DNA of 64,000 nt from Leptospira sp. WS4.C2. GTDB taxonomy: Bacteria > Spirochaetota > Leptospiria > Leptospirales > Leptospiraceae. Shown here piece by piece: positions 1 to 9,287 of the stretch (positions are counted from its first letter, which is position 1; every line of letters starts with the position of its first letter). Where the stretch lies: the NCBI RefSeq assembly GCF_040833985.1, contig NZ_CP162139.1:1174501-1238500 (forward strand). Direction: 5' to 3'. The notes beneath the pieces were generated by a model. The model was not told the origin of the DNA and did no database searches. It saw nothing but the letters and a program-made list of their open reading frames with translations. The position numbers and the translations under genes were made by a program.

Positions 1-489
1 CTGTGCATTGAATCTTTCGGCAATGTCCCGAGAAAATTCTAAATGTTGTTTTTGGTCTTTTCCCACGGGGACTTTTTCTGCGGAAAAAAGTAAGATGTCA
101 CTTGCCATAAGGATGGGATAGGTAAAAAGTCCTGCACCCGGAACAAAACCTTTCGCTACTTTGTCCTTAAAAGAATGAGCCAATTGTAATTGAGAAACAG
201 TAATGGACTGTGATAAATACCAAGTAAGTTCTGTGACTTCGGGAACATCACTTTGGACCCAAAACACGGTTTTTTTTGGATCAACACCTAGTGCTAGTAA
301 GTCGATCGCACACTCTAAAGTAAAACCCCTTAATTCTTCTTTGGATCGGAATGTTGTGAGTGCATGTAGGTTTGCTATAAAAAGAAATAAGTCTTCTGTA
401 GATTGGTAGTCCAAGATTTTTTTGATCGCAGAAAAATAGTTACCTAAGTGAAGTTTTCCTGAAGGTTGAAGACCGGTAAGGACTCTCAT
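1..489 (-). CDS. trpS: Tryptophanyl-tRNA synthetase, N-terminal part (runs off window)
   Basis: Charges tRNA-Trp with tryptophan in the cytoplasm. The visible 163 codons begin [19 protein letters not shown], which holds the class I synthetase signature (PSGxxHLGN, the HIGH-type motif of TrpRS). Further on [18 protein letters not shown] and [12 protein letters not shown] match the conserved Rossmann-core blocks of the family. The gene is cut by the left window edge, so the KMSKS loop and C-terminus are not seen. The start ATG overlaps the stop of the upstream 659-residue gene by four bases (ATGA), indicating co-transcription with the lolA/etf group. Confidence 0.95.
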   Translation of the reverse strand, partial: MRVLTGLQPSGKLHLGNYFSAIKKILDYQSTEDLFLFIANLHALTTFRSKEELRGFTLECAIDLLALGVDPKKTVFWVQSDVPEVTELTWYLSQSITVSQLQLAHSFKDKVAKGFVPGAGLFTYPILMASDILLFSAEKVPVGKDQKQHLEFSRDIAERFNAQ

Positions 490-2465
490 GACTCTCCATC
501 CGCATCGGACAGATCCAACGGATCCGAGTTTTCTTTGTTTTCGGAAGATTCGGAATTTCCTTCTCCACTTCCTTCTTCTTTGTGAAAACTGGAGTAGGTG
601 AGTCTTTCGTATTCTTTATTTAATTTGATCAGCTCTTGTTCAATTTTGCGATGTGCGGTGAGTTTGGATGTGGTTGCCGGATCTTTAAAGATCACTGCAT
701 AATTGTATAAATACCTTGTAAATTGGATAAAAACATCTTCTACCTTCATTCCGTTGATTCTTTCTTTAGCAACTACATACTTATCAAAATGAGGAATGAA
801 TCTTTGGGCGATTTTTACTTCTTCGATGACTTTATCTTTTGTGGATGCAATTTTATCATTTGTTTTGCCTTTGGATTCGGTGACTTTTGCCATCAAATGG
901 TTTTCTACAATGATATTGAGTTTACCTGCAAAACTTCCAAAAAATTCGGAAGCCTCTTGTAATGCCTGAACTATGGTTCCGGCAATTTGGTCATTGGCCG
1001 CATTACCTGTGCTATAGTCCATTCCATACTGTTGGAAACTGTATTGGAAACTCGGGAATTTTTTATTAAAATTATCAATGGTCCGAACAAGGGAATTGAG
1101 TTGGTCAATTTCATTTCGAAAAAGTCCAGGTTGGATCAGAAGCAGTTCTTGGTTTTGATTTTTGTCACCAAGGCGCATATAACCTTCGATTAGGTTGATG
1201 TACACGTTTTGTAAATCACGAAGTAATAAATATACTAGTCTATGTGGTTGGGATTTGTAACTATTTTTGACAGTTTGGCTTTTTGCTGATTCTGGCATAT
1301 GATGAGCCATAAAGTCATCAACAACCACATTCAAAAAATCAAAACTGATCTTTCCTTTGTCATCAATCGAGAAATACCGAGATCTAAGATTTTGTAATTC
1401 TTCTTTTTTGAAGGATCTGGTGTTGATATCGTCGGAAAGTTTTGCAACAGTGATCTCTACTTCTTTTTGAATTTCTCGTGCTGCTTGGAATTTATGTTCT
1501 TGGATGGCAGGAACTCTTAAGTCCGCAACAATCTCTGGCCAAGTGAACATTTTTTTCTTTGCTACAATATAAAATGCAGTAATTGCTTCGGATAACTTGG
1601 GTTTTGTGTTCTCTAGGTTTAATGCGTAACCAACTCCTTCCATAATTTTGCTGAGTTTTGGAGTGAGTTTCTCATCCATTTTTACAATATCAGGAAGATT
1701 CGAAAGGATGATGTCACTGGCATCATTTCTTTGTAGAAAACGCACATAAAACATCTGCATTTTTAAGGAACGTTCCAAAAAGATATCTGCGGAAATTTTG
1801 TCCAAAATGAGTGCATCTAAAGAGGCGAACGCATTATAGAACTTATTAAAGTTATTGATGATATTGTAAACAAGGGGAGTCCAAATCCTCCAACCTTGTT
1901 GTTCGGATACACGAAGGGCTTGGATGGTCGGAATGAGAACATCCTCTTTCATTCCTCGGAAAAGTTTTTCCACATTATTGGAAATAGTAGGGTTACGACC
2001 AAAAAGGCCGATGTCAATGGTTCCCGTATCTTTTCCGAATTTACCAATGGAATTGTTTACACTTCCCGCACCCCCACCAAACAATCCGGCAAGTAGTCCA
2101 CCACCTTGCCTTGGTTCAATGACCCTTTTTTTAGCAGGATTCTGTTTTTGTTTCGCGCTGTCGATGGTAACTAAATCACTAGAACGTTTTGGTTTAGGTT
2201 CCGGTGTAGATGCTACGTACGGCTTTGGATTTTCCTTTCTTTGTTGTTCCCTTTCTGGAAGACCACGATCCCGACCATCGTCTTTTTTCGGTTTGTTTTT
2301 GGCTTCATAGTCCTCATCTACTTTACGGATGAGATCAATGCGAATAAAGACATCGTTTGATTTTAAAATGGCCTCATCGATGAGCGTTTGGTGTTCCGGC
2401 GTACGTGTTTTACGATACAAATCGGCAAATACGCGGTGTGCTTCTGTACGAGAGACCGGAGTCAA
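486..2465 (-). CDS. Conserved hypothetical protein, 659 aa
   Basis: Not recognised. The start is a TTG two bases after the lolA stop, preceded by a strong AAGGAG six bases away that lies inside the last lolA codons, so translation is probably coupled. Residues about 45-115 are rich in Lys, Glu, Pro and Arg and look disordered. A short Gly-rich stretch (about 120-135) follows, then some 450 residues of largely helical sequence without an obvious transmembrane segment or signal peptide. The tail is acidic (Ser, Glu, Asn, Asp). It lies between lolA and trpS. I cannot assign a function; a spirochaete-restricted family is my guess. Confidence 0.8.
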   Translation of the reverse strand: MTPVSRTEAHRVFADLYRKTRTPEHQTLIDEAILKSNDVFIRIDLIRKVDEDYEAKNKPKKDDGRDRGLPEREQQRKENPKPYVASTPEPKPKRSSDLVTIDSAKQKQNPAKKRVIEPRQGGGLLAGLFGGGAGSVNNSIGKFGKDTGTIDIGLFGRNPTISNNVEKLFRGMKEDVLIPTIQALRVSEQQGWRIWTPLVYNIINNFNKFYNAFASLDALILDKISADIFLERSLKMQMFYVRFLQRNDASDIILSNLPDIVKMDEKLTPKLSKIMEGVGYALNLENTKPKLSEAITAFYIVAKKKMFTWPEIVADLRVPAIQEHKFQAAREIQKEVEITVAKLSDDINTRSFKKEELQNLRSRYFSIDDKGKISFDFLNVVVDDFMAHHMPESAKSQTVKNSYKSQPHRLVYLLLRDLQNVYINLIEGYMRLGDKNQNQELLLIQPGLFRNEIDQLNSLVRTIDNFNKKFPSFQYSFQQYGMDYSTGNAANDQIAGTIVQALQEASEFFGSFAGKLNIIVENHLMAKVTESKGKTNDKIASTKDKVIEEVKIAQRFIPHFDKYVVAKERINGMKVEDVFIQFTRYLYNYAVIFKDPATTSKLTAHRKIEQELIKLNKEYERLTYSSFHKEEGSGEGNSESSENKENSDPLDLSDADGES

Positions 2466-2467
2466 AA

Positions 2468-3049
2468 TTACTCCTTTTGGTTGAGAGGGTTCTCAACAAT
2501 TTGTGAGCTTGTGGGTGGTTGGAAGTTGAATAGTCCCGTTCCGAGACCAATATTTGTAGCAATGCCTGAGAAAGCTACTTCAGTTATTTCTTCGTCGGAA
2601 CGTTTCATTTTGAGTACACGGGGGAGGTCGTTATCGGAAACAACCAAGATAATTTCATTATAACGTTTGGTACTAGATGTAAGACGAAAAGTTCTGCCAC
2701 TAACTGACACATTTTCATACCCAGAAAGTAAGCCACCGAGTCCCCCGGAAACACCTTTTAAGTCTTGTTTGCCGGCAATCGATGAGTCTGGATTGTAAAA
2801 CCATAAGATTCTACCATTGGAAGAGATGATCCTTCCGTCACTGAACCTTACATGAAGTTGGTTTGGGCTTTTGAAAGAAACGACTCCTGTGAGTCCACCA
2901 TTGATGGTGACAGAGGCCCGAAAACTTTCTAATGAATACATTTTGCCGATGACGGCATTGAGACGATCTCTTCCTTCCTCTGCCCAAAGGTAACCCGTTT
3001 GGACAAAGAAAAGAACAACGATCGAAAATTTGGGAAGGAAATTCCTCAA
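2468..3049 (-). CDS. lolA: LolA-like periplasmic lipoprotein carrier
   Basis: Probable outer-membrane lipoprotein carrier: it would bind lipoproteins released by LolCDE and ferry them across the periplasm. The 193-residue product has a signal peptide (hydrophobic FSIVVLFFVQTGYLWA, residues about 8-23). After it comes the LolA pattern of an early helix (LNAVIGKMYSLESFRASVTI), beta strands, and the block GRILWFYNPDSS typical of the family. The start is a TTG with no clear Shine-Dalgarno; no ATG lies in frame upstream. It follows etfA by 23 bases and precedes the 659-residue gene by two. Family assignment rests on pattern, not alignment. Confidence 0.75.
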   Translation of the reverse strand: MRNFLPKFSIVVLFFVQTGYLWAEEGRDRLNAVIGKMYSLESFRASVTINGGLTGVVSFKSPNQLHVRFSDGRIISSNGRILWFYNPDSSIAGKQDLKGVSGGLGGLLSGYENVSVSGRTFRLTSSTKRYNEIILVVSDNDLPRVLKMKRSDEEITEVAFSGIATNIGLGTGLFNFQPPTSSQIVENPLNQKE

Positions 3050-3072
3050 AGGACGAAAGTTCGTATTGGGAA

Positions 3073-4032
3073 TTAACCCAATACTTTTTTGAACTCAGAA
3101 GTAAGTGCAGGCACTACTTCAAAAAGGTCTGCAACCACACCGTAAGTCGCTACTTTGAAAATAGGAGCGTCTCCATCTTTGTTGATGGCAACGATGTATT
3201 TGGAAGATCCCATTCCCGCTAAGTGTTGGATGGCTCCAGAGATACCGCAAGCAATGTAACAGTTAGGGGAGACAGTTTTACCTGTTTGTCCTACTTGGTG
3301 GGAGTGAGAAATCCATCCTGCATCCACAGTCGCACGGGAAGCACCAAGTGCTGCACCGAGTGTATCTGCAAGGTCTTGGATGATCGGCCAGTTTTCTGGT
3401 CCTTTGATTCCGCGTCCGCCAGATACAATTATAGAAGCATCAGCAAGTTGCACTTTGTTTCCACCAGAAAGATCTTTAGAGAGAGACTTGGTTCTTACTT
3501 CACCAGCACTCGCACCAGATTTTTCTACAGCACCCGCTCCGTCTTTCGGAGTTACTTCTTGGGAGTTCGCACGCACTGTAAACATTTGGATATCAGAAGT
3601 TACTTTGAAATTAGCATACGCTTTTCCAGAGTAAATTGGTTTTTTTGCTACAACTTTTCCACCGTCAACAGAAAGAGACACAGCATCAGCAACGATTCCA
3701 GCATTTGCTTTGATCGCTACTCTTGCGGAGTATTCTTTTCCTTGTGCGGAGTGAGGCATAAGAACCACTGCTGGTTTTTTCTCTTGGATGATTGCAAAAA
3801 TTCCATTTGCATAACCTTCAGGAGAAAAATCACCAAGGTTTGCACCGATGACTGCATCAGCACCAACCGCTTTCAAATCACCGGCAAACGCATCTACGTT
3901 GTCAGTAATGATTACTGTATGAACTTTACCACCAATGGAGTCCGCAATTTTGCGAGCTGCAGAAGTGAGTTCTTTTGAGATTTTTTTAAGTTCGCCGTTT
4001 TTTAATTCACCAACTACTAAAACATCAGCCAT
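3073..4032 (-). CDS. etfA: Electron transfer flavoprotein alpha subunit
   Basis: With EtfB forms the soluble FAD-carrying heterodimer that takes electrons from acyl-CoA dehydrogenases and passes them to the quinone pool. The 319-residue length is normal. The C-terminal FAD-binding domain is clear: [13 protein letters not shown], then [37 protein letters not shown] and [18 protein letters not shown], all standard EtfA blocks. The gene starts 10 bases after the etfB stop. The acyl-CoA dehydrogenase at 9288 is a plausible electron donor. Confidence 0.97.
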   Translation of the reverse strand: MADVLVVGELKNGELKKISKELTSAARKIADSIGGKVHTVIITDNVDAFAGDLKAVGADAVIGANLGDFSPEGYANGIFAIIQEKKPAVVLMPHSAQGKEYSARVAIKANAGIVADAVSLSVDGGKVVAKKPIYSGKAYANFKVTSDIQMFTVRANSQEVTPKDGAGAVEKSGASAGEVRTKSLSKDLSGGNKVQLADASIIVSGGRGIKGPENWPIIQDLADTLGAALGASRATVDAGWISHSHQVGQTGKTVSPNCYIACGISGAIQHLAGMGSSKYIVAINKDGDAPIFKVATYGVVADLFEVVPALTSEFKKVLG

Positions 4033-4042
4033 GTTCGTCTCC

Positions 4043-4804
4043 TTAGATGACCTTCGCTTCTTCGCGAAGAGCTTTTACAAGTTGAGATGCAAAACCTTGT
4101 GCATCTGCCGCTTCCAGTTTTCGACCAGCGATACGTGGAGGAGGTGGTTCAAGAGATACTACTTCGAGTTTAGATCCTGTTGCTCCGAGTTCTTCCGGTT
4201 TTTTAACATCTACCGGTTTTTTCTTCGCAGACATGATCCCTTTTAAACTTGGGTATCTTGGTTCATTCAAACCTTTTTGAGCAGTCACTGCTAGAGGAGC
4301 TGTAGTTTCTACAACTTCAGTTCCACCTTCGATTTCGCGAGTGGCAGTTACTTTATTTCCGTCAAACTCAAGTTTGAGGGCCATAGCTACGTGAGGAACA
4401 TTCAATCTTTCTGCAATTTGAACTACAACTTGTGAGCTGTCAGTGTCGATTGATTGACGACCACCGATGACTACATCTGCGTTTTCAGCTTTGATGAGAT
4501 TTGCAAGAAGTTCTGAAGTGTATGTAGAATCAAAAGTTACATAGTCATCCACTTTTACATGAACGGCTCTGTCCACACCCATAGCGTAAGCAGTGCGAAG
4601 AGCTTCGACTGCACGGTCTGGACCGAGGGACACTGCGATGACTTCTCCACCGCTTTTTTCACGAATTCTGATTCCCTCTTCGATTGCGAATTCATCATAA
4701 GGAGAGATGATCCATTTTACGCCAGCTTCGTTGATCGATTTTTCACCGACCTTGATATTGGTTTCCGTATCCGGAACCTGCTTTACTAGAACAACAATTT
4801 TCAT
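4043..4804 (-). CDS. etfB: Electron transfer flavoprotein beta subunit
   Basis: Partner of EtfA; binds AMP and contributes the recognition surface for dehydrogenases. The 253-residue product begins MKIVVLVKQVPDTE and contains SPYDEFAIEEGIRIRE, VSLGPDRAVEALRTAYAMG and GGRQSIDTDSSQV, the usual EtfB signature segments, and the C-terminal region GLNEPRYPSLKGIMSAKKKP. It is first in the etfB-etfA-lolA-659 aa-trpS order; the 67 bases upstream separate it from the small membrane protein gene. Confidence 0.97.
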   Translation of the reverse strand: MKIVVLVKQVPDTETNIKVGEKSINEAGVKWIISPYDEFAIEEGIRIREKSGGEVIAVSLGPDRAVEALRTAYAMGVDRAVHVKVDDYVTFDSTYTSELLANLIKAENADVVIGGRQSIDTDSSQVVVQIAERLNVPHVAMALKLEFDGNKVTATREIEGGTEVVETTAPLAVTAQKGLNEPRYPSLKGIMSAKKKPVDVKKPEELGATGSKLEVVSLEPPPPRIAGRKLEAADAQGFASQLVKALREEAKVI

Positions 4805-4871
4805 TCCTTAACCCCGTTATCGTGGATTACCTTAGACCAGAAAACGAGAGCGAAGTGATAAGGGAAGTAAA

Positions 4872-5171
4872 TTATTCTCTCCAGAACGTGTATTTACTCC
4901 AATTGTATGCCCAAATGATCCAAACGATCACGACAACGACATTGGCATCCGTTCGGAGGAAAAAGGAAAATCCCAAGGTTAGAGGGAGGAGGAGGAAGAG
5001 GGCAAAACTGATGAGGAGAACCAAATACGGAGTGGATTTCCAGTCTTTAGAGGCAACTTGGATTTGTAAGAGGACATTTAGGTTCGGGTTTGGCACTAAT
5101 TTTTGGAATCGGAGGAAGTAGAGTAAAACAAAAAGGGAAAGTGCGAGCAAATGTACAATGAGTAACCACAT
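4872..5171 (-). CDS. Small membrane protein, 99 aa, unknown function
   Basis: Unrecognised. Three hydrophobic segments (about residues 2-20, 49-68 and 75-92) predict a small integral inner-membrane protein. The start ATG has a good GGGTGGG upstream and lies 13 bases after the stop of the UbiA-like gene, suggesting a two-gene unit. A 99-codon ORF also exists on the other strand, but it is rich in Arg and Lys runs produced by the antisense of hydrophobic codons, so I take the minus-strand frame as real. Confidence 0.65.
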   Translation of the reverse strand: MWLLIVHLLALSLFVLLYFLRFQKLVPNPNLNVLLQIQVASKDWKSTPYLVLLISFALFLLLPLTLGFSFFLRTDANVVVVIVWIIWAYNWSKYTFWRE

Positions 5172-5184
5172 AAACCCACCCTAA

Positions 5185-6018
5185 TTAGGAAGGAAGTAGG
5201 GAGAAGAAAAAAATGATCTGGGGTAGGAACATCGGAAGGTAGGAAAGTTCACAAAGAGACTTAAATCCAAAGCCTTTCCGTTTTTGGAAACTGCAAACTC
5301 CGAGCCAGATATAGGCGAGGCCCAATCCAATAAGAAAATCTCCACTTTGGTTTTCCAAAAACCCCAGAGAGAGGAGAGAAATCATTCCGAGTCCCCAAAG
5401 GTATTGAACCATTATTTGTACTGTCTTTGGTTTCCAATATTTGGTTAAGGTAAAGGTTTTTTGCGACTGGTCAAACTCCCTGTCTGCATCGTAAGTGAGA
5501 AGGACATTTGCGAATACATGGATCAAAAAGATCCAAATCATTGGTTCATTTGCACCAAACGAATGAAAGGGGGCAATCACTCCGAGCGTATAAAAAAGTG
5601 ATACTAAAATTTCTTTGGGGATTGGGGAACGTTTGATCACAATCAGAAGAAGGAAGAAACCAAACGCGATGAGAAGTGGAAGGTGAATCAAGAGAAAATG
5701 GAACTCAAAAGACATACCAACGTAAAGGGAAGTAAGGCCAAGTAGTATGAGGAAACAAATAATATAAATGCGAAATTGTAAATAGAAACGGGAACGTTCC
5801 GAAATTTCTCCTCTTTCTCGATAGGCATCCCAAAGGTGATCTGCAAGATAGAGGGTCCAAACAGAACATAGATAAAAGAGAATTAACGTCGGTTGGATTT
5901 TCTCGTTCCAATACAGAGAAAAAAAAGTAAGATTTGCTAGAAGGGAAATCAAAACATCCAAAGCCAAAAAGGAGGTGAACTTTCCGATTCGAATCAAAAA
6001 TCCGTTAAGGAACATCAT
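5185..6018 (-). CDS. UbiA-like membrane protein
   Basis: A 277-residue polytopic membrane protein with about eight hydrophobic segments. Two Asp-rich loops resemble those binding Mg-diphosphate in UbiA prenyltransferases: YLADHLWDAYRE (near residue 60) and LLTYDADREFD (near residue 175). The first loop departs from the classical NDxxDxxxD, so catalytic competence is uncertain. The UbiA superfamily is my best call; the substrate is unknown. It is followed closely by the 99-residue membrane protein gene and is divergent from the cyclase gene at 6164. Confidence 0.6.
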   Translation of the reverse strand: MMFLNGFLIRIGKFTSFLALDVLISLLANLTFFSLYWNEKIQPTLILFYLCSVWTLYLADHLWDAYRERGEISERSRFYLQFRIYIICFLILLGLTSLYVGMSFEFHFLLIHLPLLIAFGFFLLLIVIKRSPIPKEILVSLFYTLGVIAPFHSFGANEPMIWIFLIHVFANVLLTYDADREFDQSQKTFTLTKYWKPKTVQIMVQYLWGLGMISLLSLGFLENQSGDFLIGLGLAYIWLGVCSFQKRKGFGFKSLCELSYLPMFLPQIIFFFSLLPS

Positions 6019-6163
6019 TCATTCAAATATCAAGATTCTAAATTGGCAAAAAGAAAATTCCCTTGCCACTAAAATTTCAATGATGAATTATCTGCCTATG
6101 TTCCACTCCGTTGTTCAGGCCATTCGATCAGTGTATTGTATCCGCGACCAGTTCCCTCGGTAT

Positions 6164-7447
6164 ATGTCAGAGCTTTTATCTCAAGAAGAAGAAATGGGGG
6201 CTCTATTTGCAGTTCGGTTCCGGTATGTCATTGGATTAGCTTTGTTCGCTAGTGCCCTGGCGAATTTGAGTAATACAGATTCTTTGTCTGGTTTTTTAAT
6301 CAATTTTGTGGCACTCGGATTTTATTTTTTGAATACATTTGTGCATGCACAAATTCTAAAAAAAAGTAAAGGGCATTGGAAAACAAAATATGATTATATT
6401 AGTTTATTCATAGATAATGTTCTCATCTCTATTACTATTTTTAATTGGTATGTTTTGAAAGGGCAAGGAAATCCCAACTTTCTTGTTAAATCTCCTTTGG
6501 TTGTCTTTTATCTTCTTCCTTTGTCTCTTAGTTTGTTCCAATACCGTTTTTCATTAGTGTTATTTTCTTTTGTTTGTTTTTTACTTAGTTATTACGGATT
6601 CATCGTGATTGCATCTCTAAACTCACAATCCATTTTTAGTTTGGATTGGTTTAAGTATGTATTAGGAAATGAAATCATCTTGTCAGACGCACTCGTTACC
6701 AAACCTTCGATTTACCTTGTTTTGGTATTTGCGATTTCCTATGCTATTTTTCGCAGCCTTCGCATGTTATTAAAATTTGCCGCAGCAGAATCTCAAAAAA
6801 CCACTTTGTCCCGCTATTTTTCTCCCGATTTGGTTTCAGAAATTGTTTCGGAACCAGAAGTCATAAGCAAGGGTAAAAGGCAGAAGGTGACGGTTCTTTT
6901 TAGCGACATCCGAGGGTTCACTCAGTTTTCGGAACCAATGGATCCAGAAGAACTTTCCTTTTTTTTAACAGAGTTTCGCCGTCGTATGGTGCGAGCGATT
7001 TTTAAATACAAAGGAAGTTTAGATAAATTCGTTGGAGATGCAGTAATGGCAACTTTTGGAACTCCTTCACCTTCTGAAACGGAAGGAGAAGATTCTAAAA
7101 ATGCAGTCCTTGCCGCAAAATCTATGTTAGATGAACTTAAACAGTGGAACAAGGAACGAGTGGCAGAAGGTTTGACCGATATTAAAATTGGAATTGGGAT
7201 TCACACGGGAGAAGTTTTTTGTGGGAGTATTGGTTCAGAGGAAAGGATGGAATACACTGTCATTGGTGATACTGTCAATACTGCATCTCGAATAGAGTCT
7301 GCTTGCAAAGATTTAGGAGTGACTTTTCTTATTTCAGAAGCTGTCTGGTTAGAAATAGGTTCACCTGGTGGTTGGGATAAAAAAGAATCTGTGGCTCTAT
7401 CAGGAAGAGAACAAAAAATTCATCTTTATTCATCAAACTCTTATTAG
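6164..7447 (+). CDS. Membrane-anchored class III adenylate/guanylate cyclase
   Basis: Likely makes cAMP or cGMP. The N-terminal half has about six transmembrane segments and no known sensor domain. The C-terminal catalytic domain is complete: VLFSDIRGFT (first metal Asp), DKFVGDAVMATFG (second metal Asp), IGIGIHTGEVFCGSIGS, and YTVIGDTVNTASRIESACK with the transition-state Asn and Arg. The frame is open back to 5975, overlapping the divergent gene. I choose the ATG at 6164 because the charged segment EEEMGALFAVRFRYV should precede the first helix; 6083 and 6194 are alternatives. It ends with a 4-base convergent overlap with the next gene. Cyclic-nucleotide-binding proteins encoded at 21154-22850 are possible downstream effectors. 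Confidence 0.88.
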   Translation: MSELLSQEEEMGALFAVRFRYVIGLALFASALANLSNTDSLSGFLINFVALGFYFLNTFVHAQILKKSKGHWKTKYDYISLFIDNVLISITIFNWYVLKGQGNPNFLVKSPLVVFYLLPLSLSLFQYRFSLVLFSFVCFLLSYYGFIVIASLNSQSIFSLDWFKYVLGNEIILSDALVTKPSIYLVLVFAISYAIFRSLRMLLKFAAAESQKTTLSRYFSPDLVSEIVSEPEVISKGKRQKVTVLFSDIRGFTQFSEPMDPEELSFFLTEFRRRMVRAIFKYKGSLDKFVGDAVMATFGTPSPSETEGEDSKNAVLAAKSMLDELKQWNKERVAEGLTDIKIGIGIHTGEVFCGSIGSEERMEYTVIGDTVNTASRIESACKDLGVTFLISEAVWLEIGSPGGWDKKESVALSGREQKIHLYSSNSY

Positions 7448-8916
7448 GAGGCCATATTGATTTTGTAAACTGCTTCGTGTAAAGCCGGATTTAATTCGGG
7501 ATCTATGATATAAATCACACGAGTAGTGCCCGCTTGTAAGGCCAAATCCATTATGGCTTTTCTACGATCAATTTTGATGCTATGTAAATCAAAGTCCGCA
7601 ATTTTAAATTTATTTCCTTTTTGGAAAATTGGATTGATACTACAAATCCTCTGGAGTTTTGGACGTGTTTGGTATCTGCCTACTTCGAGGACAATACAGA
7701 TATCAAAATGCGCTCTTCTTTCCGAATCCACAGAAGCTGTGATGACAAAGTCACCAAAGTTGACAATGTTTTCGTTATTGGTGAGGGAACTTCCTACATA
7801 ATCTAAGAGATGTCTGATATTTTTATTGCTATAAGAGAAAAAAGAATCGTTCAAAATCATTTTTAAAGCAATGGAAGATTTGAATGCAGGTCTCCAAGGT
7901 TGGTTGGAAGTAAGGGATGCATATTCACTTGCGAGTGATAGAATAGCGATATCTTCTTCGAAACTAGAAGAGGTGACATTGTTTTCTTGAAGATGGAGTT
8001 GGAGTTCAATATCTTGAGTGATCCGTTCTTTCCCCACCTCTTTATTGTATTTGTCACGGACAGACATAAGTTTTGTAAAAAGTGATCTTGGATCTGGGAA
8101 GTTGTTGTTCACACCATTGCCGCGATAGGGCCTGTGATGGTTTAAGATAAGTGTTCGGACATGAGAATCAATTTCTGGGGCAGGCAACGTCATCAAATAA
8201 CTGATGATGGGATGTTGTTGTACTACTGCATATTCTTCTTTTGTAAGTTTGGGATTGTTTTTGATATCGAGCCTGGAATATCCAACGTCAGCCAAATAAC
8301 TTGCCATCATGAGACTGAGATGGTCTTTTTTATTAGATTCTTCTTTTCCTTCATTTACGATCTTCTTTGTGCGGACCTTCATTCCCATGGCAACTACTGT
8401 GCGTTTGGTCATGAGTTCTGATTCTACCGAAACACCGGCAACACCTAAAATTTCTAAAATATTAAAGATACCCAATTCATAATCTGGATTACTAGTAAAG
8501 TCAGTGAGAAGTTCGTTTACCGAGTTCTGAACAAAAACTGCTTGGTCAGAAGAAAAGGAAGTCTTGCGTAAATCTTCAATGAGTGCTTGTGATTGTTTTG
8601 CGAAACGAGAAGTTTTTTCCTGATCAAATAATTTAGTGGTTCTGCCTGGCTCCAGAAAGGAACTATCATTCCCGTTTTGTTTGGTTTTTCTTAGCTCTGA
8701 TATGAGAAAATAGACTCCTTGCATTTCGAATTTGAGGAGTTTGCCGAAATCGGCTTCCGTAGGATTTCTTTTTTTATGGATGAGTATTTGCCCGTCTTTA
8801 TTGTAAAGATCTATAGGAATGTTTTTGTTTTTGCGGAAACTATTAAGTGATTCTTCAGTTAACTCAAATTTGGCGAGCTTGTCCGTTGGTACTGTGTTTG
8901 TATCGTTAGTGCTCAT
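7444..8916 (-). CDS. Degenerate HD-GYP-like protein, 490 aa
   Basis: Probably a signalling or scaffold protein derived from the HD-GYP phosphodiesterase family. The middle region (residues about 150-290) keeps the HD-GYP order: a LADVGYSRL segment where HDxGK is expected (His replaced by Ala), QQHPIISYL, then LNHHRPYRGNGVN where HHExxDGxGYP is expected. Several metal ligands are therefore missing and cyclic-di-GMP hydrolysis is doubtful. The flanking 150 N-terminal and about 200 C-terminal residues are unrecognised. No signal peptide or membrane helix is visible. The gene converges on the cyclase gene. Confidence 0.65.
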   Translation of the reverse strand: MSTNDTNTVPTDKLAKFELTEESLNSFRKNKNIPIDLYNKDGQILIHKKRNPTEADFGKLLKFEMQGVYFLISELRKTKQNGNDSSFLEPGRTTKLFDQEKTSRFAKQSQALIEDLRKTSFSSDQAVFVQNSVNELLTDFTSNPDYELGIFNILEILGVAGVSVESELMTKRTVVAMGMKVRTKKIVNEGKEESNKKDHLSLMMASYLADVGYSRLDIKNNPKLTKEEYAVVQQHPIISYLMTLPAPEIDSHVRTLILNHHRPYRGNGVNNNFPDPRSLFTKLMSVRDKYNKEVGKERITQDIELQLHLQENNVTSSSFEEDIAILSLASEYASLTSNQPWRPAFKSSIALKMILNDSFFSYSNKNIRHLLDYVGSSLTNNENIVNFGDFVITASVDSERRAHFDICIVLEVGRYQTRPKLQRICSINPIFQKGNKFKIADFDLHSIKIDRRKAIMDLALQAGTTRVIYIIDPELNPALHEAVYKINMAS

Positions 8917-9287
8917 TGTAATTTCGGCTTATATGACGAAAGATAATCCAGATGTTATGGTGATGTTTATATAGAATCAATAAAATGTAAATCGATTCCT
9001 TGAATTTAATGATTACTTTTTATTACATAGTAATTTTCTCTTAGTATAATCACTAGTTCCAAGTAGTTATTCTATTAGTGAGTGTAGTTTTTGTTTTATC
9101 TTATCTTTAGTTGTGTCAGTCTGAGTTTTTTCGATAACTCTTGTTAGTTTGTTATGGAATTGTAATTCAGTAAGGATTCTCTTCTTTGAAAAACTGTTCG
9201 TTTTTGTAGCGATTTCATTCTTTGGATTGCAATCTGCCTTGATTTTTTCGTTTACAGGCTGAGGAAAAGTACGAAAAAATTATATCC
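8917..9287. other. 371-base non-coding divergent region
   Basis: This AT-rich stretch lies between the divergent HD-GYP-like gene and the acyl-CoA dehydrogenase gene. I see no ORF with coding character, no tRNA and no strong hairpin. It should hold the promoters of both genes, but I cannot point to a convincing -35/-10 pair. Confidence 0.5.

Noticed and set aside
3223..3978. 251-codon plus-strand ORF opposite etfA
   Set aside because: Cys- and Ser-rich nonsense-like product lying wholly antisense to a certain gene; a shadow frame.
4822..5121. 99-codon plus-strand ORF opposite the small membrane protein gene
   Set aside because: Runs of Arg and Lys are the antisense of hydrophobic codons; the minus strand frame has three clean membrane segments and a good ribosome binding site.
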